Shown in pieces: positions 60,946 through 64,000 of a stretch of 64,000 nt of DNA (positions within the stretch are counted from its first letter, which is position 1; every line of letters starts with the position of its first letter). Source of the DNA: Lachnospiraceae bacterium MA2020 (lineage in GTDB: Bacteria > Bacillota > Clostridia > Lachnospirales > Lachnospiraceae). The position numbers were made by a program, and so were the translations under genes. The notes under the pieces are model-generated. The model was not told the DNA's origin. It did no database searches and saw only the letters and a program-made list of their open reading frames with translations. Where the stretch lies: assembly GCA_000746015.1 (NCBI GenBank), contig JQKK01000014.1, forward strand, positions 60,050-124,049, written 5' to 3'.

Positions 60946-62274
60946 ATGAGCTATACAAAAGAAGATATTCTCAGGCTTGCTGAAGAGGATGATGTGGAAT
61001 TTATCCGAATGCAGTTTACCGATATTTTTGGTCAGCTGAAAAATGTCGCGATCACACGTCCTCAGCTTGAAAAAGCAGTTAATAATAGAATTGAGATAGA
61101 CGGAAGTTCCATTGCTGGTTTCGCGCGCCAATATGAATCAGATCAGTTACTGTATCCAGATCTTGATACATATTCTCTTCTTCCTTGGAGACCTCAGCAT
61201 GGCAAGGTTGCCCGTCTTATTTGTGATGTTCACTCCGTTAATGGCGAGCCATTCGAAGGAGATCCTCGACTTGTTTTAAAAAGACAGCTTAAGCGTGCGG
61301 CTGAACTTGGATATACATTTAAAGCCAGTCCCGAATGTGAATTTTTCCTCTTTGAAACAGATGAAAATGGACGTCCAACGACCCGCACAGGTGATGAAGC
61401 AGGCTACTTTGATATGGCTCCACTTGATCATGGAAGCAACACACGTAGAGAGATATGCCTTTCGCTCGAAAAAATGGGCTTTGAAGTAGAAGCAAGCCAC
61501 CATGAAGTAGCCGGCGGTCAGCATGAAATAGATTTCCACTACACAGATGCACTTCGCACAGCCGATAACATCATGACCTTCAGACTCGCCGTAAAGTCTA
61601 TCGCTCAGAAGAACGGTCTGCATGCTACATTTATGCCAAAGCCGCTTTACGGTGTTAATGGTTCTGGTATGCATACTAATTTCTCACTTTTCAAGGATGG
61701 TAAAAATTCATTCTATGATGAGAATGACAGTCTGCAGCTTTCAAAAGAAGCATATAGCTTTATGGCAGGAATCATTAAGCATGCCCGTGGAATAGCTGCT
61801 GTTACAAATCCACTTGTAAATTCTTACAAGAGGCTTATACCTGGCTATGAAGCACCATGCTACCTCGGCTGGTCTGCATCAAACCGCTCAACACTCCTTA
61901 GAGTACCTGCATATAGAGGAGAAAACACATGGATCGAATTTAGAAGTCCCGATCCTTCATGCAATCCATATCTTGCACTTGCTGTATGTATTGCTGCAGG
62001 TCTTGATGGTATAAAAAATAACCTGGAAGCACCTGAAGAAACAAAGACCAACATATACGAAATGTCTCTTAAAGAGCTTATTGCAAGCGGTGTTGAAACA
62101 CTTCCATCATCATTAGACGATGCACTTCGTGAAATGGAAGCCGATCCACTGGTTGCAGAAACTCTTGGCGAACACGTATATAAAAAATATCTTGCCGGAA
62201 AATGGAAAGAATGGGAAGAATATAGCTCACAGGTTAGCAAGTGGGAACTCGACCGATATATGATTAATTACTAA
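60946..62274 (+). CDS. glnA: Glutamine synthetase, type I
   Basis: 442 residues from the ATG at 60946 (MSYTKEDILRLAEEDDVEFIRMQFTDIFG), with GGAGGG 9 bases before it; an upstream ATG at 60931 is part of that site. Catalytic segments are IDGSSIAGF, the metal-binding stretch ASPECEFFLFE, HHEVAGGQHEIDF and NPLVNSYKRLIPGYEAPCY. GSI-alpha size, without the adenylylation region of the beta type. It assimilates ammonia. 21 bases before the ANTAR gene. Confidence 0.96.
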   Translation: MSYTKEDILRLAEEDDVEFIRMQFTDIFGQLKNVAITRPQLEKAVNNRIEIDGSSIAGFARQYESDQLLYPDLDTYSLLPWRPQHGKVARLICDVHSVNGEPFEGDPRLVLKRQLKRAAELGYTFKASPECEFFLFETDENGRPTTRTGDEAGYFDMAPLDHGSNTRREICLSLEKMGFEVEASHHEVAGGQHEIDFHYTDALRTADNIMTFRLAVKSIAQKNGLHATFMPKPLYGVNGSGMHTNFSLFKDGKNSFYDENDSLQLSKEAYSFMAGIIKHARGIAAVTNPLVNSYKRLIPGYEAPCYLGWSASNRSTLLRVPAYRGENTWIEFRSPDPSCNPYLALAVCIAAGLDGIKNNLEAPEETKTNIYEMSLKELIASGVETLPSSLDDALREMEADPLVAETLGEHVYKKYLAGKWKEWEEYSSQVSKWELDRYMINY

Positions 62275-62294
62275 AGAGCGCAAGGAGACAACAT

Positions 62295-62831
62295 ATGGTA
62301 CGAACAGTTATAGCTTTCCCAACTGAAAAGATGCGTACCACAATCGAAGATGCGCTGGAGCGTGGTGGAATACAGGTTCATTGTGCCTGTAAGAGCGGTA
62401 GCGAAGTTCTCAGAACTATCAAAAAACTGGGTGGAGGTGTTGTTATCTGTGCACCTCGCCTTTGTGACATGACAGCAGACGATCTTGCATATGAACTTAA
62501 TGATATTGCATTTATGCTGGTAGCCGGAAGACCGGCCGACCTCGACATGTGCGAGAATGAGAGTGTTTTTCGCATTTCTCTTCCCGCTCCCGGTGCTGAA
62601 ATATGTGGAAGCGCTCGTATACTTATAGAATTAGATGAAAGACGCAGCCAGGCAATGCGTCCAGTTCGTCCTTTAGAAGAAAAAGAAATAATTAAACACG
62701 CAAAAGAATTAGTAATGGAAAGAAATAATATTTCAGAGGAGCAGGCTTATAGATTTTTACAGAAACAAAGTATGGAAACCTCGACTCCTCTTGTAGAAAT
62801 CGCCAAAATTTTTCTCAAAGAACTTGGATAA
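62295..62831 (+). CDS. ANTAR-domain antiterminator with degenerate receiver
   Basis: 178 residues. Residues 1-115 have a receiver-like layout, but the phospho-acceptor position (VVICAPRLCDM, residue 53) is Ala, not Asp. Residues 118-178 form the ANTAR domain (EEKEIIKHAKELVMERNNISEEQAYRFLQKQSMETSTPLVEIAKIF). ANTAR proteins bind paired RNA hairpins and prevent termination; relatives next to glnA occur in Clostridia (NitR of C. acetobutylicum). Cotranscribed with glnA. How it senses nitrogen without a phosphorylation site is open. Confidence 0.9.
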   Translation: MVRTVIAFPTEKMRTTIEDALERGGIQVHCACKSGSEVLRTIKKLGGGVVICAPRLCDMTADDLAYELNDIAFMLVAGRPADLDMCENESVFRISLPAPGAEICGSARILIELDERRSQAMRPVRPLEEKEIIKHAKELVMERNNISEEQAYRFLQKQSMETSTPLVEIAKIFLKELG

Positions 62832-62851
62832 TAGCAATAATATGTTATAAT
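62824..62851 (+). promoter_or_regulatory. Promoter of the phosphoribosyltransferase-like gene
   Basis: TTGGAT (62824-62829), 16-base spacer, TATAAT (62846-62851). The -35 overlaps the end of the ANTAR gene. Confidence 0.6.
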
Positions 62852-62914
62852 TAAATCACGATTTGTTTCTTTTTGTTGTATTGTATGCACAAATATCAAA
62901 CGAGGTGATTATCG

Positions 62915-63556
62915 ATGGATGATTATGTAAAAATCCCCAATAAGCGTTATCCAAATATTCTTTTACGAGTTTATAAGGGACATTTTGTAACTCCAAATTC
63001 TCATATCAATTACTTTATTGATATGTCAGCATTAAAAGCCCGCCAGTCCGAGGCAAATGCAATTGCAGAAGCAATCGCAGAACAATACAGTGCAACTACC
63101 ACTGTAGATACAATTCTTTGTCTCGATGGCTGCGAAGTTATTGGAGCATACCTTGCCGATCATTTGACCAAAGCAGGTATTCTTTCTACAAATGCCCATA
63201 AAACACTATACATTACTGTTCCAGAGTTTGGTGCTACAGGTGAACTCGTATTTAGAGACAATCTCAAGCCAATGATTCGTGGTAAACATATTCTTATTCT
63301 TCTTGCAAACGCGACAACGGGAAGAACTCTTTCTAATGCAATTGATGTTGTAAAATACTATGGCGGAATAGTTACTGGTGTATCAGCTATATTCTCAGCT
63401 GCTACTGCAGTGGCCGGAATGCCTATATACCATCTTTTTGATTCGACTGATCTTCCTGACTATCGTTCATATCCACATCATGATTGTGCTATGTGTCAGG
63501 CAGGTGAAAAGATTGATGCGATCTGCAATAGTTTTGGATACAGTAAATTAGAATAG
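62915..63556 (+). CDS. Orotate phosphoribosyltransferase-like protein with degenerate PRPP loop
   Basis: 213 residues with the PRTase fold. The PRPP-binding segment reads ILILLANATTGRT (126-138); the two acidic residues normally before the TTG loop are Ala131-Asn132. A C-terminal HHDCAMCQAGEK may bind metal. The substrate is therefore uncertain, and a regulatory or altered transferase role is possible. GAGGTGAT precedes the ATG. It shares orientation with glnA and the ANTAR gene, but has its own promoter. Confidence 0.75.
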   Translation: MDDYVKIPNKRYPNILLRVYKGHFVTPNSHINYFIDMSALKARQSEANAIAEAIAEQYSATTTVDTILCLDGCEVIGAYLADHLTKAGILSTNAHKTLYITVPEFGATGELVFRDNLKPMIRGKHILILLANATTGRTLSNAIDVVKYYGGIVTGVSAIFSAATAVAGMPIYHLFDSTDLPDYRSYPHHDCAMCQAGEKIDAICNSFGYSKLE

Positions 63557-63566
63557 TATATTATTT

Positions 63567-63600
63567 AAGAAGGAAGTTGATATCAGCTTCCTTCTTTTTA
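63567..63600. terminator. Terminator after the phosphoribosyltransferase-like gene
   Basis: AAGAAGGAAG and CTTCCTTCTT enclose a short TGATATCA palindrome; TTTT follows on the plus strand. Confidence 0.85.
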
Positions 63601-63623
63601 TATTTACGCCGTAAAATTTAAAA

Positions 63624-63646
63624 GAAAAAAACAGGCCTAAGCCTGC
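63624..63646 (-). terminator. Terminator of the rRNA operon
   Basis: CAGGC-CTAA-GCCTG (63632-63645). On the minus strand TTTTTTT follows. It lies about 80 bases beyond the 23S end. Confidence 0.8.
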
Positions 63647-63725
63647 CTTATCTATCAAATCTGAACATCAAAAACCGAACATCGAACCTTATCATCCGTT
63701 TTGTTTTACTTGCTCCCAGTCTTTT

Positions 63726-64000
<275 letters not shown>

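Overview
The window reads as a low-to-mid GC Gram-positive chromosome, most likely a member of the Lachnospiraceae (Clostridia). Three things point there: the S10-spc-alpha ribosomal block continues into rpoA-rplQ with an enlarged L17; a DUF6145 gene lies beside birA and dusB; and SAM-I and T-box RNA control sit next to a YbhJ-like hydratase and a glutamine synthetase with an ANTAR partner. A Butyrivibrio/Roseburia-like genus is a guess from style only. Nearly every gene with a recognisable promoter uses a TTGACA-17-TATAAT type sequence.

Layout. 1-3.6 kb: the right part of an integrated plasmid-like element, all on the minus strand (two DUF6462-type small DNA-binding proteins, ParB, a RepA_N-type initiator carrying an iteron cluster inside its coding sequence, a small membrane protein and a zinc-ribbon-like protein). 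3.7-11.2 kb: a tightly overlapping housekeeping run on the minus strand (pfkA, TrmH-family rRNA methyltransferase, argF, small membrane protein, birA, DUF6145, dusB, then greA-lysS from their own promoter), preceded by dnaE (11.3-14.8 kb). 14.8-17.5 kb: divergent SAM-I riboswitch-metK and an HD-GYP gene. 17.5-24 kb: murA with a flavin reductase, an intergenic stretch with a possible small RNA, a small alarmone synthetase, a lipoprotein and an aconitase-family hydratase. 24-30.2 kb: glycogen phosphorylase and ileS behind a T-box leader.

30.2-39.9 kb is the accessory, repeat-rich part: Uma2 protein, secreted nuclease with an Ada-type zinc tail, membrane proteins, a CJM1_0395-type putative metalloprotease, asparaginase, DUF4867, iron alcohol dehydrogenase and cysK. 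Its intergenic gaps carry nested palindromes, a helically phased TATATAG array and duplicated leader sequence. 40-55.4 kb is the ribosomal protein super-operon on the minus strand, rpsJ through rplQ, with secY, adk, infA and rpoA. It has a structured S10 leader whose last hairpin holds the rpsJ ribosome binding site, plus internal promoters before rpmJ and rpoA.

55.6-63.6 kb: a C39/papain-like cysteine protease, a secreted InlB-type repeat protein, an RlmI-like methyltransferase, small unknown genes, DUF2971, mntP, glnA with an attenuator-like leader followed by an ANTAR protein with a degenerate receiver, and a degenerate phosphoribosyltransferase. The window ends in the 3' part of a 23S rRNA gene (minus strand), which is followed by a terminator with no room for a 5S gene.

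The best candidates for undescribed biology are the origin-like iterons within repA, the perfect 29-bp palindrome within parB, the S10 leader, the glnA leader/ANTAR pair, the asparaginase leader hairpin and the family of nested intergenic palindromes.
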